The notes beneath the pieces were generated by a model. That model worked only from the letters and a program-made list of their open reading frames with translations. It did not search any database and was not told the DNA's origin. Made by a program: the position numbers and the translations under genes. Shown here in pieces: positions 34,702-43,212 of a stretch of 64,000 nucleotides of DNA; the first letter of the stretch is position 1, and every line of letters starts with the position of its first letter. The stretch is from SZAS-18 sp038322235 (GTDB lineage: Bacteria; Verrucomicrobiota; Verrucomicrobiia; Chthoniobacterales; SZAS-18). The stretch lies in assembly GCA_038322235.1 (NCBI GenBank), contig JBBQFQ010000003.1, positions 62,001 to 126,000 of the forward strand, given 5' to 3'.

Positions 34702-34762
34702 ATTTATGCCAATTTCCCGGTCCGCCAAAGCCTTTCACCCTTCCACCGCCCCGCCAATTGCC

Positions 34763-35011
34763 ATGCCAGAAGTAATCGTTCGCAAGGGAGAGCCCGTTGA
34801 CCGCGCGCTCAAGCGTCTCAAGACCAAGATGGATGCTGAAGGCATCATGGACGAAGTGCGCCGCCTGCGGGCGTTCGAGACCCCGGCGCAGCGGCAGAAG
34901 CGTAAGACGAAGGCGAATGCCAAGCGCGGCAAGGTGAAGTTCCGGTTCAACCCGAACATCAATTCCGGAGCCCCCGCGGGAGCGCCGGCACCTGAAGCTG
35001 CGGCTGCCTGA
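34763..35011 (+). CDS. rpsU: Small-subunit ribosomal protein bS21
   Basis: 82 residues. The core MPEVIVRKGEPVDRALKRLK and RRLRAFETPAQRQKRKTKA is clear bS21, which binds near the platform and the anti-Shine-Dalgarno end of 16S rRNA. It is longer than the usual 60-70 residues because of an Ala/Pro-rich tail (PAGAPAPEAAAA). The conventional start at 34763 has no ribosome-binding site. An in-frame ATG at 34706, preceded by GGAGG, would add 19 residues (MPISRSAKAFHPSTAPPIA). A strong terminator follows at 35046, so the gene is probably monocistronic. Confidence 0.93.
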   Translation: MPEVIVRKGEPVDRALKRLKTKMDAEGIMDEVRRLRAFETPAQRQKRKTKANAKRGKVKFRFNPNINSGAPAGAPAPEAAAA

Positions 35012-35045
35012 GCGCCGCCTCTAGCGTGGCCATTAAATGACGGGA

Positions 35046-35070
35046 GGGCGCGCATGGTCGCGCCCTTTTT
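35046..35070 (+). terminator. Intrinsic terminator of rpsU
   Basis: GGGCGCG-CATGGT-CGCGCCC followed directly by TTTTT: a 7-bp GC stem, a 6-nt loop and a T-run, 34 bp after the rpsU stop. It is the clearest intrinsic terminator in the window. Confidence 0.85.
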
Positions 35071-35106
35071 GTTGGCAGACGTCCTGGCCCCGTTATTCTC
35101 CGTCGC

Positions 35107-36510
35107 ATGGCCGTCTCCTCGGAACGAGAACTCCCTTCCGGCGCGCGCAATCTCTGGCTCAAAGCTCTGAGCGCGTTTGAGACACGCAACTACGGCTACA
35201 CCGTCACGCTGCTCCAAGGCGTGCTGAAAGAGCATCCAAATTTTCTCAGCGGGCGGCAGCTCCTGCGGCGCGCCGAGTTGATGCAGGCGAGCAAGGCCGG
35301 CAAAGGATTTCTCAAGGGTTTAGCCACCGCCCAGTTGTCGGTGATGAAGGCCCAGTCGCTCGTGAAGAAGGATCCGCGGGCCGCGATCCTGGCCGTGGAG
35401 GAAATCCTCGAAAAGGAACCCACCAACCAGAGCGCTAATTTCCTCCTGCGGGACGCGGCACTCGCGGCCGGGATGCCCGAGACGGCAGGGTTCGCGCTGG
35501 AAACCCTCCGCGATGCGTTTCCGAGGGAGCCGAAAATCCTTCATGAGCTCGCGCGTTTTTACACCAGCCAGAAGCAGCCCAGCCGGGCGGTCGAGATCTA
35601 CTCCCTCCTGATTGAGATCAACCCCTCCGACCTCGAGGCAATCAAGGGTGGGAAGGACGCTTCCGCCCGCGATTCGATGCGGCAGGGTGGCTGGGAAGAG
35701 GCAAGGGACTATCGGGATGTCCTGAGGAACAAAGATGAGGCGGTCTCGCTGGAGCAACAGGCCCGCTTTACGAAAAGCGACGAAATGATCGACCAGCAAC
35801 TCGCGGAACTTTCCGCGCGCTACGACGCGGAACCCGAAAATCTGGACGTCGTGCGCAAGATTGCGGCCCTTTATGAATCCCGGGAGGATCATTTCAATGC
35901 GCTCACCTGGTACGAATACGCCGCCGCGCTCACGCAAAATACTGATCCCGGTCTGATCCGGAAAGTCGGCGAACACAAACTCCGGACGCTCGACGCGCAG
36001 ATTCACGAGTCCGAAGCATGGCTCGAAGCGAACCCGTCCGCGTCGGTGGAGGATCTCGAGAGCGTCCGCGCGACGCTGACGGAACACCGGCGCGCGCGCG
36101 CCGAGCTCGTGGTGGAGGAAGCCCGCGATCGCGTGGAGCGGAACCCCACCGATCTCCAATTCCGCTTCGAACTCGGCGAGCAGCTCGTACTCGCCGGCCG
36201 GCACGGTGACGCGATTCAAGAACTCCAGAAAGCCCGCCAAAGCCCGAGTCTCGGGATTCGGGCGGGGGCCCTCCTCGCCCAGTGCTATGAAGCGAAGGGA
36301 TTGCTCGACCTCGCAAAGAAACAGTACGCAGAGGCAGCAGCCCGGCTTCCGTCGATGGATGCCCTGAAAAAGGAAATCGTCTACGCCCTCGCTTTGATCC
36401 ACGAGCGAAGTGGCGACCACACCGCTTCCCTCGAAGCCTTGAAACAGATTTACGAAGAGGACTATTCCTACCGCGATGTCGCGGCTCGCGTCGAAGGCGC
36501 GTATCAATAG
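35107..36510 (+). CDS. Tetratricopeptide-repeat protein
   Basis: 467 residues without a signal peptide. It is helical throughout, with TPR-like pairs at about residues 20-60 (ALSAFETRNYGYTVTLLQGVLKEHP), 95-165 (PRAAILAVEEILEKEP, then LHELARFYTSQKQPSRAVEIYSLL), 245-280 and 345-440 (RFELGEQLVLAGRHGDAIQELQKA, then QCYEAKGLLDLAKKQYAEAA). A charged, coil-like stretch lies at about 190-240. TPRs mediate protein-protein contacts; partners are unknown. It starts 37 bp after the rpsU terminator and probably has its own promoter. Its stop is 9 bp from that of the convergent gene at 36520. Confidence 0.85.
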   Translation: MAVSSERELPSGARNLWLKALSAFETRNYGYTVTLLQGVLKEHPNFLSGRQLLRRAELMQASKAGKGFLKGLATAQLSVMKAQSLVKKDPRAAILAVEEILEKEPTNQSANFLLRDAALAAGMPETAGFALETLRDAFPREPKILHELARFYTSQKQPSRAVEIYSLLIEINPSDLEAIKGGKDASARDSMRQGGWEEARDYRDVLRNKDEAVSLEQQARFTKSDEMIDQQLAELSARYDAEPENLDVVRKIAALYESREDHFNALTWYEYAAALTQNTDPGLIRKVGEHKLRTLDAQIHESEAWLEANPSASVEDLESVRATLTEHRRARAELVVEEARDRVERNPTDLQFRFELGEQLVLAGRHGDAIQELQKARQSPSLGIRAGALLAQCYEAKGLLDLAKKQYAEAAARLPSMDALKKEIVYALALIHERSGDHTASLEALKQIYEEDYSYRDVAARVEGAYQ

Positions 36511-36519
36511 GACCCGCCG

Positions 36520-37278
36520 CTAGCGGCCCACCCCGGGCGGAGGCCCGTTCCGGGGCGGAATGGGCACAACCGGGGGTCGCTGCTGGCGCACTTTTTCAAT
36601 GATCTGCCCGACCTGCGGGTCCTGCCGAATCATGGCGTTCTTGACCGCCTCATTGTAAATGCGCGCCGCCTGCTGCCGCGCCTCCGGAAACGTGGCCGCG
36701 TCGCGCTGCTGGCGCGCTGCCGCGACGCCCGCATCAGCCTGCACCGCCTGGCGCGCCCGCAGGAGTGTCATTCGCTCCTCCGGCGAGAGGAAGCCCAACC
36801 GCTGCTCAAACTTTTTCATCTGCGCGCCGCGCTGCTCGCGCACGCTCTTTTCGAGGCGCTCAATCGTGGGAGCGAGGGATGGGTCAGCCTTCAGGAGCGC
36901 GCTCCGCATCGCTTCGCGGAAGGCCCGCCGGTCGGCTTCCCTCGTCGCGAAGGCGGCCTGCACGACCGGGTCCCGCATCGCCGCCTGCCGGGCGGCGCGG
37001 AACTGTTGGCGTTCCTGCGGCGTCAGGCTTTGGAGAAAGATCTGACGGGGAGTGAGTTGACCGGGCGCTCCGTTTGGCCCCCCCTGATTTCGCCGCATCC
37101 ATGGACGCTGGAGCGGACCGCCGGGCCGTCCTGGTCCCGCAAACGGGGCGGGCGGTCGAGTGAGAGGGGTGGCATCTGGGCCCGGGGGCGCTGGCACGGC
37201 ACTCTGCCCCCGGCCGTCGAGCGGAAAAAGCAGCAAAAGCGCACCAGCCACGGGCGCGAAGGAGAGGCGGAATTTCAT
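36520..37278 (-). CDS. Secreted helical protein of unknown function
   Basis: 252 residues from ATG 37278. A signal peptide (MKFRLSFAPVAGALLLLFPLDGRG) is followed by a Pro/Gly-rich linker (about 27-75), then a long Arg/Ala/Gln-rich helical region with LTPRQIFLQSLTPQERQQFRAAR, LSPEERMTLLRARQA and FPEARQQAARIYNEA, and a Pro-rich end. The repeated LTPxE/Q-like turns recall periplasmic Spy/CpxP-type helical proteins, but the match is too loose for a family call. The frame remains open upstream to 37518; those residues overlap the uS9 terminator and are not coding. It lies downstream of the ribosomal operon terminator. Confidence 0.7.
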   Translation of the reverse strand: MKFRLSFAPVAGALLLLFPLDGRGQSAVPAPPGPDATPLTRPPAPFAGPGRPGGPLQRPWMRRNQGGPNGAPGQLTPRQIFLQSLTPQERQQFRAARQAAMRDPVVQAAFATREADRRAFREAMRSALLKADPSLAPTIERLEKSVREQRGAQMKKFEQRLGFLSPEERMTLLRARQAVQADAGVAAARQQRDAATFPEARQQAARIYNEAVKNAMIRQDPQVGQIIEKVRQQRPPVVPIPPRNGPPPGVGR

Positions 37279-37398
37279 GGAGCGGAGCGGCGCCGGGTTC
37301 GGCGGGAATAATGATCGGAATCTCAGGAGAAACACCTCCGAACGCAGGTTGTTGCGCGATTTCGTGGCAGCCACCCGCACCACCCAGGCAAATTCAAC

Positions 37399-37430
37399 AA
37401 AAAGGCCGCATCTTGCGACGCGGCCCTTTG
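37399..37430 (-). terminator. Intrinsic terminator of the uL13-uS9 operon
   Basis: Read on the minus strand, GGCCGC, a 10-nt loop and GCGGCC are followed by TTTTT. It lies about 20 bp past the rpsI stop and before the start of the secreted helical protein at 37278. Confidence 0.75.
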
Positions 37431-37450
37431 AAAGATGCAAGCGGGAGAAC

Positions 37451-37846
37451 TCAGCGCTTGGAGAACTGGAACCTTTTACGGGCGCCGGGCTGGCCGGACT
37501 TTTTCCGTTCCTTCTCACGCGAGTCGCGCGTTAGGAGGCCCTCCGCCTTGAGAGCGGGGCGGAGTTCTGCATTCGTCAGCAGCAAAGCGCGGGCGATGCC
37601 GAGGCGAATCGCGCCCGCTTGGCCGGCAATTCCGCCACCGACGGTCTTGACGCTGATGTCGAAGCTCTTCGACGCGTTCGCAACTTCCAAAGGCTTCAGA
37701 ACGGTATTCTGCATCTGGATCGAGGGGAGGTAATCCTCGAACGGACGCTGATTGATCGTGATCTTCCCGTCACCGGGAGTCATGACGACGCGGGCAACAG
37801 CGGTCTTGCGGCGTCCCGTGGCGGAAAATGTCGTGTCTGTGCTCAT
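37451..37846 (-). CDS. rpsI: Small-subunit ribosomal protein uS9
   Basis: 131 residues ending in the typical KKSGQPGARKRFQFSKR tail that reaches the P-site tRNA. The signatures ATGRRKTAVARV at the N-terminus and GGGIAGQAGAIRLGIARAL in the middle are clear. It lies 26 bp downstream of rplM on the same strand, the normal uL13-uS9 pair. It is followed by an intrinsic terminator at 37399-37430. No Shine-Dalgarno sequence precedes the ATG. Confidence 0.97.
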   Translation of the reverse strand: MSTDTTFSATGRRKTAVARVVMTPGDGKITINQRPFEDYLPSIQMQNTVLKPLEVANASKSFDISVKTVGGGIAGQAGAIRLGIARALLLTNAELRPALKAEGLLTRDSREKERKKSGQPGARKRFQFSKR

Positions 37847-37872
37847 GCAAAAAGCGGGCTTATTGGCTCAAA

Positions 37873-38319
37873 TCAAAGGCTGATCGCCTCAGGCTGCTGG
37901 GCGGTGTGCGGATGATCCGACCCCACGTAAACCTTCAGCTTCGGGTGGAGCGAGCGACCCAGCCGGTTGTGCGGGATCATGCCCTTCACCGCGTTCTCCA
38001 CGAGCAACTCCGGATGACGGGCGCGGCGGCTCTTCACCGTCTCGCTCTTGTGTCCGCCGACGTAGCCGGAGAAGGACGTGTAAATCTTCTGCGTCTCCTT
38101 TTTGCCGGTCAGGACGACCTTTTCGCAATTCACCACGATGACGAAGTCACCGGTGTCGGCGTGCGGAGTCCAGATCGCCTTGTGCTTGCCGCGGAGCAGG
38201 TCCGCGGCCTTCACGGCCACGCGCCCGAGGGGCATGCCGGCGGCATCAATTACGTACCATTTGCGCTGCACTTCGTGCGCTTTGGCGGAGAAAGTCTTGT
38301 TCGAGGTGTGTCTGGACAT
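37873..38319 (-). CDS. rplM: Large-subunit ribosomal protein uL13
   Basis: 148 residues. Family stretches include KWYVIDAAGMPLGRVAVKAADLLRGKHK, YTSFSGYVGGHKSET and AVKGMIPHNRLGR. It is an early assembly protein of the 50S subunit and first gene of the two-gene operon with rpsI. A good sigma-70 promoter (38341-38368) lies just upstream, giving a leader of about 15 nt without a Shine-Dalgarno sequence. Confidence 0.97.
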   Translation of the reverse strand: MSRHTSNKTFSAKAHEVQRKWYVIDAAGMPLGRVAVKAADLLRGKHKAIWTPHADTGDFVIVVNCEKVVLTGKKETQKIYTSFSGYVGGHKSETVKSRRARHPELLVENAVKGMIPHNRLGRSLHPKLKVYVGSDHPHTAQQPEAISL

Positions 38320-38340
38320 GGCCGGGTCGAAAGGGTCGGC

Positions 38341-38368
38341 AAGGTAGAAGTGAGCAAGGGACTGTCAA
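38341..38368 (-). promoter_or_regulatory. Sigma-70 promoter of rplM-rpsI
   Basis: On the minus strand, TTGACA (38368-38363), a 16-bp spacer, then TACCTT (38346-38341). The -35 is a perfect match. Expected transcription start is near 38334, about 15 nt before the rplM ATG. Confidence 0.6.
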
Positions 38369-38411
38369 TGGAATACTGCGCCTGATCGAAACGGCGGCGA
38401 GGAAGGGGTCG

Positions 38412-39032
38412 CTAAAGCGACGCCCGCTCCCCGCCAATGGCCCCCGCGATCGCATCGGCGAGATTGTGCCGGTAGGCCGCATTCCGGAGCAACGCCGCAT
38501 CACCGCCGTTGGTCATGAATCCGCATTCCAGCAGGAGGGCGGGCCGCCGGTTTTGCACGAGGACCCAAAAGTCGTTGTGCAGGACCCCCGCGCCGGCCGT
38601 CCCCTCGACCTTACGCACCGCCGCCTGGATGCGGCGGGCGAGCGATTCCGTACGTCGATCACTACTTTTGTAGGCGACGAATCCGCGGGAGTGACGCGGC
38701 CCCATGTTCGCGTGGATGCTAATGAAGATGGAATTCCCGGCCTGCTCACCGATCGAAACGCGATGGCTGAGCCGGAGATAGCGATCGTCATTCCGGGTTA
38801 GCACGACGCGAAAACCCCGATCCCGCAGGATCGGCTCGAGTTCCGCGACGAGGGCGAGCGTGAATTGTTTTTCGCTGATCCCATTTCCGCGCCCTCCCGA
38901 GTCCACGCCTCCGTGACCGGCATCGAGAACCACCGTATTGAACCGCGGCATCCGCTCGGATTCCATGCCGGCGCAGCCGGTTAACCACAGGGCGACGAAA
39001 AGCGCGGAAACCGCGCGGCAAAATTGAGGCAT
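38412..39032 (-). CDS. N-acetylmuramoyl-L-alanine amidase (Amidase_3), lipoprotein
   Basis: 206 residues. A signal peptide with lipobox LTGC (Cys at about residue 20) indicates an envelope lipoprotein. The rest is a zinc amidase of the AmiC/CwlM type that cuts the lactyl amide bond of peptidoglycan. Visible motifs are VVLDAGHGGVDSG (first zinc His), ISEKQFTL (Glu), SIHANMG (second zinc His) and LECGFMTN (catalytic Glu). Length is that of a bare catalytic domain with no AMIN or repeat domains. It stands alone, divergent from the polysaccharide cluster that starts at 39268. Confidence 0.9.
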   Translation of the reverse strand: MPQFCRAVSALFVALWLTGCAGMESERMPRFNTVVLDAGHGGVDSGGRGNGISEKQFTLALVAELEPILRDRGFRVVLTRNDDRYLRLSHRVSIGEQAGNSIFISIHANMGPRHSRGFVAYKSSDRRTESLARRIQAAVRKVEGTAGAGVLHNDFWVLVQNRRPALLLECGFMTNGGDAALLRNAAYRHNLADAIAGAIGGERASL

Positions 39033-39267
39033 CAGCCCGCGGTCTTACGCCGCACCCAGAGCGGGTCAAGTGCCGAGCCCGCGTTCCGCGAGGTCCGGGT
39101 TGTTCTCCCCTGCACTCACGGCTAAGAATGAAAACTCCCGCCCCCAGCGGGACTCGTTGGCGGGGACGTGGCGGTCGCAGGATTCGCTCCATCCCCGCCG
39201 CGCCAGCCCGGCCGCCGGTCGTCACCACAGTGCGCGACTCCGCTGGCCGGGCTTGCTTCCTGCCCGC

Positions 39268-40164
39268 ATGTCGTTGCCCACCATCTCGGTTGTTGTGCCG
39301 TCCTTTCAGCACGCCCGCTTTCTGCGCGCGACTCTCGAGAGCATCGTCACCCAGCAGGACGTGCGGCCGGAGATCATCGTGTGCGACGGCGGCAGTACGG
39401 ACGGGACCGTCGATATCCTTCGCGAATACGGGGACCGGCACGGGATCCCATGGACTTCCCAACGTGACAAAGGGCAGGCTGATGCGATCAACCGGGGACT
39501 CGCCCGCTCGACAGGTTCGATCCTTGCCTTCCTCAATTCGGACGACGTGTACTATCCGGCCGCGCTGGCGCGGGTGCAGGCATTTTTCGCGCGTGAGCCT
39601 TCCGCGCTCATCATGTATGGCGACGGGGAGCACCTGAAGGAGGACGGGTCCTTTCTCGAGCGCTATCCGACCGAACCGTGGGACTACGCGCGCTTGCAGA
39701 GCGTTTGTTTCCTTTGTCAGCCAGCTGTTTTCTGGCGGCGCGAGGTCGTGGCCCGTTTTGGGCCGCTCGACGCGTCTCTGCACTACGCGCTCGACTACGA
39801 GTATTGGCTGCGGATTGGCCGAGCCGTGCCCTTCGCCTATCTGGCCGGTGAAGTTCTGGCCGGTTCCCGACTCCATCCGGAAACGAAGACGCTGAGCAAG
39901 CGCGTCCCTGCCCACCGGGAATACCTGCGCGTTGTTCTCCGGCACGGGGGAAATCGCGACGCTGTGCTCAAGTGGCTCCGCGCGCTCACGCGCTTCGGCT
40001 GCCAGATTCCAGAGCTCCCGTGCAACCGATTCCCCACGCAACGCGCCGGCCTGGCCTACGCGCTGCGCCTCTTCGCCAACGCGCTGCGCTTTTCCGTACC
40101 CATCGACGCCGCGCTGCGCGACGAAGCGCGGCAGGCGTACAAGAAGCGCTATTTCGTCTCCTGA
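39268..40164 (+). CDS. Family 2 glycosyltransferase (GT-A)
   Basis: 298 residues from ATG 39268 (MSLPTISVVVPSFQHARFL). The GT-A fold shows the N-terminal strand ISVVVPSF, VCDGGSTDGTVDIL for nucleotide binding, and the metal-binding LNSDD at about residue 91, followed by RLQSVCFLCQPAVFWRR and LDYEYWLRIG. It probably adds a sugar in surface polysaccharide synthesis; donor and acceptor are unknown. It is the first gene of the cluster. It closely resembles the enzyme at 44771-45652 along its whole length, suggesting duplication. Confidence 0.88.
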   Translation: MSLPTISVVVPSFQHARFLRATLESIVTQQDVRPEIIVCDGGSTDGTVDILREYGDRHGIPWTSQRDKGQADAINRGLARSTGSILAFLNSDDVYYPAALARVQAFFAREPSALIMYGDGEHLKEDGSFLERYPTEPWDYARLQSVCFLCQPAVFWRREVVARFGPLDASLHYALDYEYWLRIGRAVPFAYLAGEVLAGSRLHPETKTLSKRVPAHREYLRVVLRHGGNRDAVLKWLRALTRFGCQIPELPCNRFPTQRAGLAYALRLFANALRFSVPIDAALRDEARQAYKKRYFVS

Positions 40165-40181
40165 CTCATTCCACCATCCCG

Positions 40182-40901
40182 ATGAAGTTATACTCCGAAC
40201 ATCCTGGCGCCTCGATCACGATGAGTGATGATCCGCACCTCCGCGAAATCCTCCGCGCGGTGATCCGCGACGGGAGGATCAATCAGGTGTTGGAGAGCGG
40301 CACGTATCGTGGGCTCGGATCCACGACGATGGTCGCCGAGGCGTTCCCCCGCGAAACCGCACCCGCCCGGTTCGTGACGCTGGAGGCGAATCAACTCAGC
40401 TGGCAGGAAGCGCGCCGGAACCTGGGGCGTTTCCCCTTCGTGACGTGCCGCTGGGGCTTGAGTGTCGGCTTGGAGGAGGCGCTGGTCTTTCTTTCCGGGG
40501 ACGAATGCCTCCGCGATCACAGCCGCTGGCCGGACATCTTCATCGACGAGATCAACAACCCGCTCGAGTTTTATTCCGCGGAAGTTCGCGGGCAACTCGG
40601 TGGCGTCCCGACCTCCACCGAATCCGGCGAGCACCAAGGCGAGAACCTCTTACGGCGCGAACTCGGCGCCATGGACGATTCGCCCCTGCTGGTCGTGCTG
40701 GATTCCGCGGGAGGGATTGGCTTTCTGGAGTTTTCGATCGTCCACGAGCATGTCCGGCACCGTCCCTACTGGCTCCTGCTCGACGACATTCATCATCTCA
40801 AGCATTTCCGAAGTCTCGCCACGTTGCGGGCGGATCCAGCGTTTCGAATCATCGAGTGCGATGAAGAGCGAGGCTGGGTGCTGGCGCAGCATCAACCCTG
40901 A
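40182..40901 (+). CDS. Methyltransferase-like protein of the polysaccharide cluster
   Basis: 239 residues. A Rossmann-like start is visible: INQVLESGTYRGLGSTTMVAE (about residue 30) resembles the glycine-rich motif I of class I SAM-dependent methyltransferases. It is followed by ARFVTLEAN, whose acidic residue could bind the ribose. LLVVLDSAGG (about 165) and YWLLLDDIHHL (about 195) continue the alternating strands. I cannot assign a substrate, and another Rossmann activity is possible. It lies 17 bp after the first GT2 gene, so co-expression is likely. Confidence 0.55.
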   Translation: MKLYSEHPGASITMSDDPHLREILRAVIRDGRINQVLESGTYRGLGSTTMVAEAFPRETAPARFVTLEANQLSWQEARRNLGRFPFVTCRWGLSVGLEEALVFLSGDECLRDHSRWPDIFIDEINNPLEFYSAEVRGQLGGVPTSTESGEHQGENLLRRELGAMDDSPLLVVLDSAGGIGFLEFSIVHEHVRHRPYWLLLDDIHHLKHFRSLATLRADPAFRIIECDEERGWVLAQHQP

Positions 40902-41094
40902 GCTGCCCGGCGGGAACAATTTTTTCGTCATCGGGAGCATCCGCCCCGACCTCGGCAAGCGACTCACGGCCAGCAGACGTCGTCGACGAACGGACGAGCA
41001 ATCACAGCGGTCCCGCCTCGCCGCGGCAGACCCGGTGAGGTTGACGCCGCCTCGGAAAGACCCGAGGAAGCCTCCGGCGTCTCTGACTCTGCCA

Positions 41095-43212
41095 ATGGCA
41101 CAGCGCATCCTTTTCCTTCGACCAGACACCTACGGAGACATCGTCGCGTTCGAACCGGTACTCCGGGCGGCCGTTGAGGCGTGGCCGGATGCCGAGATCG
41201 CGATCCTCGTTCGTCGGGGATACGAAGACCTCGCCCCGCTGTTCCGCCCCGCGCTCCGCTGGCTCACGACCGATTGCCAGCCCTACCGGCACCTTCCGAC
41301 GGCGAACGAGCAGGTTGATCCCGTGGCAGAGTTGCGGCGAGCCGTTGCGGCATTCCGTCCCACGACTCTCGTCGGGGCGGCATTCAATGGAACGTGGATT
41401 GAGACCGTCGCCGCGAGTGCCGCTCCCACGGCGCGCCGGCTCCGGCTCGGCCGCTTGAGCCTCGACGGTCCGACCCGCCGGGCTCTCCACACGCTCGGGA
41501 TCGAACCGGGAGAGGATGATGGATTTCCCGAGCGCGTTCCCGTGGATCGCGACGCGCGCGAACACGCCAAGAATGAGGCCCTGTTCGCGATCCTGGCGGA
41601 GCGGCCGGCGAGTCTACCGCCACCGCAACTCGCGGTTCCCCCGTTCGCCGCCGCTCGCGCCCGAGAGACGCTCAAAGCGGCCGGACTTTCACCCGGCGCG
41701 TTTCTCGCCGTCGTTCCGGCGGGCACCGCGAATGTTCCGATCAAAGCGTGGCGACCGGCGTCGTTCGGCGCCCTCATTGCGTGGGCGGAGCGCGCGCACG
41801 GTCTCCCCACATTCTTGTTGGGTGCCCGCTCCGAAGCGGAGATCTTGGAGGCGGTCGCGCATGCCGCGGTCCAGCTTGGGGCGAGCCGTCCCGCCGTGTA
41901 TGCCGGCGAGATCGCAGAGATGCCCCTCGCTGCCGCGCTGCTCGCGGAGGCGCGGGCCGTGGTGGCGAACGACACTGGCCTGCTGCACATCGGCGCGGCC
42001 CTCGCTCGCCCCGTTGTGGGAATCTATGGCGGGGGCACGTGGCCAAGGTTCTGCCCTGCGCCGCGGGCGGACTTCGTCGCCGTCGTCCAGGAATTGCCCT
42101 GCTTCGGTTGCGGCTGGGACTGCACGTTCGGCTCGGCCCCCTGCCTTTCGACGATCCCCTGGGAATCAGTCCGTGACGCGGTGGAAAGCTGTCTCGCAGT
42201 CGGAGAACGTGCTCCGCTCGATGCGCGCGTCGATGCGACGGCGATTCCCGAAACGACGAAGCTTCTGCTCGGAGCAGCCGATCGCCGCTTGCGCGACGCA
42301 ATCCGCGACTCGTCTGACCGCGGGCGGCAGGTAGCACAACTCAGCGATCTGGTCACCGCGCGGGAGCAGGACGCAGACAAACGCCACGAGCAGGTCCTGA
42401 CTCTATCCGCGTTGATCCAGCGATCGGAGGCGGACCAGCAGAACCAGCAGAGCCAGATCGAGCAATTGACGGCGCAGGTGCATGCCCGGGAGCGCGAATT
42501 TGCAGCGCGCGGCGCGCAGATCTCAGAGCTTACGGCACTCGTGCAAGCACGGGAGCACGAATTCGAGGCGCGCGGCGCGCAGATCGCGGACCTCACCGCG
42601 CAGGTCCAAGCGCGCGAGCACGAATTTGAGGCGAGGGGGAGACAGATCGAGGAGCTCACGGCGCTGGTCCAAGCGCGCGAGCACGAATTCGAGGCGCGGG
42701 GGAAACAAATCGAGGAACTCACCGCCCTTGCCCACTCGCATCGGGAGGAAGCCACGGCCCGCGGCGGGCAGGTCGAAAAGCTGACGGCGCTGGTCCAAGC
42801 GCGCGAGCACGAATTCGAGGCGCGGGGGAGACAGATCGAGGAGCTCACCACCCTCGCCCGCTCGCATGGGGAGCAAGTCACGGCCCGTGGCGAACAGATC
42901 ACGGAGCTGACCGGGATGGTCCACGCAGCCAGGGGCGAGCTGGCCACGCTGATTCGCGAGCAGGACGAACTCCGCATCCGACTCCATCACGAGGCGGAGT
43001 TGAGCGCAGATTTTCGCGAGAGGCTGGCGGGCGCCGAAGCGGGCGCGGCAGCCCTCAAAGCGGAGCTGCGCGCCCGCAACATCGAACTCGATCTCGCGCT
43101 CCGCCTGCTCGCGTCATTCACTGAGCCCCCCCGGCCCGTTGCAACGACCGGGGCGAGTCGGCCGCGCGGCTGGTTGCAGCGCTGGAATCCATTTGCGAAG
43201 GCAACGGCATGA
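41095..43212 (+). CDS. Family 9 glycosyltransferase with long coiled-coil tail
   Basis: 705 residues. Residues 1 to about 350 match the heptosyltransferase (GT9) fold: MAQRILFLRPDTYGDIVAFEPVLRA at the N-terminus, AVVPAGTANVPIKAWRP, and VVANDTGLLHIGAALARPVVGIYGG for the C-terminal domain. From about 400 to 640 the protein is a charged coiled coil built of seven 20-residue units of the type LTALVQAREHEFEARGxQIE. A Pro-rich basic end follows. Ordinary GT9 enzymes stop at about 350 residues, so the tail is an addition that may scaffold or multimerise the cluster enzymes (inference). ATG 41095 fits the family start. Its stop overlaps the next ATG by 4 bp. Confidence 0.85.
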   Translation: MAQRILFLRPDTYGDIVAFEPVLRAAVEAWPDAEIAILVRRGYEDLAPLFRPALRWLTTDCQPYRHLPTANEQVDPVAELRRAVAAFRPTTLVGAAFNGTWIETVAASAAPTARRLRLGRLSLDGPTRRALHTLGIEPGEDDGFPERVPVDRDAREHAKNEALFAILAERPASLPPPQLAVPPFAAARARETLKAAGLSPGAFLAVVPAGTANVPIKAWRPASFGALIAWAERAHGLPTFLLGARSEAEILEAVAHAAVQLGASRPAVYAGEIAEMPLAAALLAEARAVVANDTGLLHIGAALARPVVGIYGGGTWPRFCPAPRADFVAVVQELPCFGCGWDCTFGSAPCLSTIPWESVRDAVESCLAVGERAPLDARVDATAIPETTKLLLGAADRRLRDAIRDSSDRGRQVAQLSDLVTAREQDADKRHEQVLTLSALIQRSEADQQNQQSQIEQLTAQVHAREREFAARGAQISELTALVQAREHEFEARGAQIADLTAQVQAREHEFEARGRQIEELTALVQAREHEFEARGKQIEELTALAHSHREEATARGGQVEKLTALVQAREHEFEARGRQIEELTTLARSHGEQVTARGEQITELTGMVHAARGELATLIREQDELRIRLHHEAELSADFRERLAGAEAGAAALKAELRARNIELDLALRLLASFTEPPRPVATTGASRPRGWLQRWNPFAKATA
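42481..42900 (+). repeat. 60-bp tandem repeat inside the GT9 gene
   Basis: Seven 60-bp units in exact register encode 20-residue heptad-like repeats. Units at 42661 and 42788 share a run of about 40 identical bases, and those at 42541 and 42601 are close copies. The units from 42721 and 42841 are more diverged and similar to each other. Near-identity at the DNA level suggests recent expansion by unequal exchange. Confidence 0.8.

Noticed and set aside
40462..41094. N-terminal extension of the GT9 frame
   Set aside because: It overlaps the methyltransferase-like gene in another frame. The GT9 fold starts at 41095.
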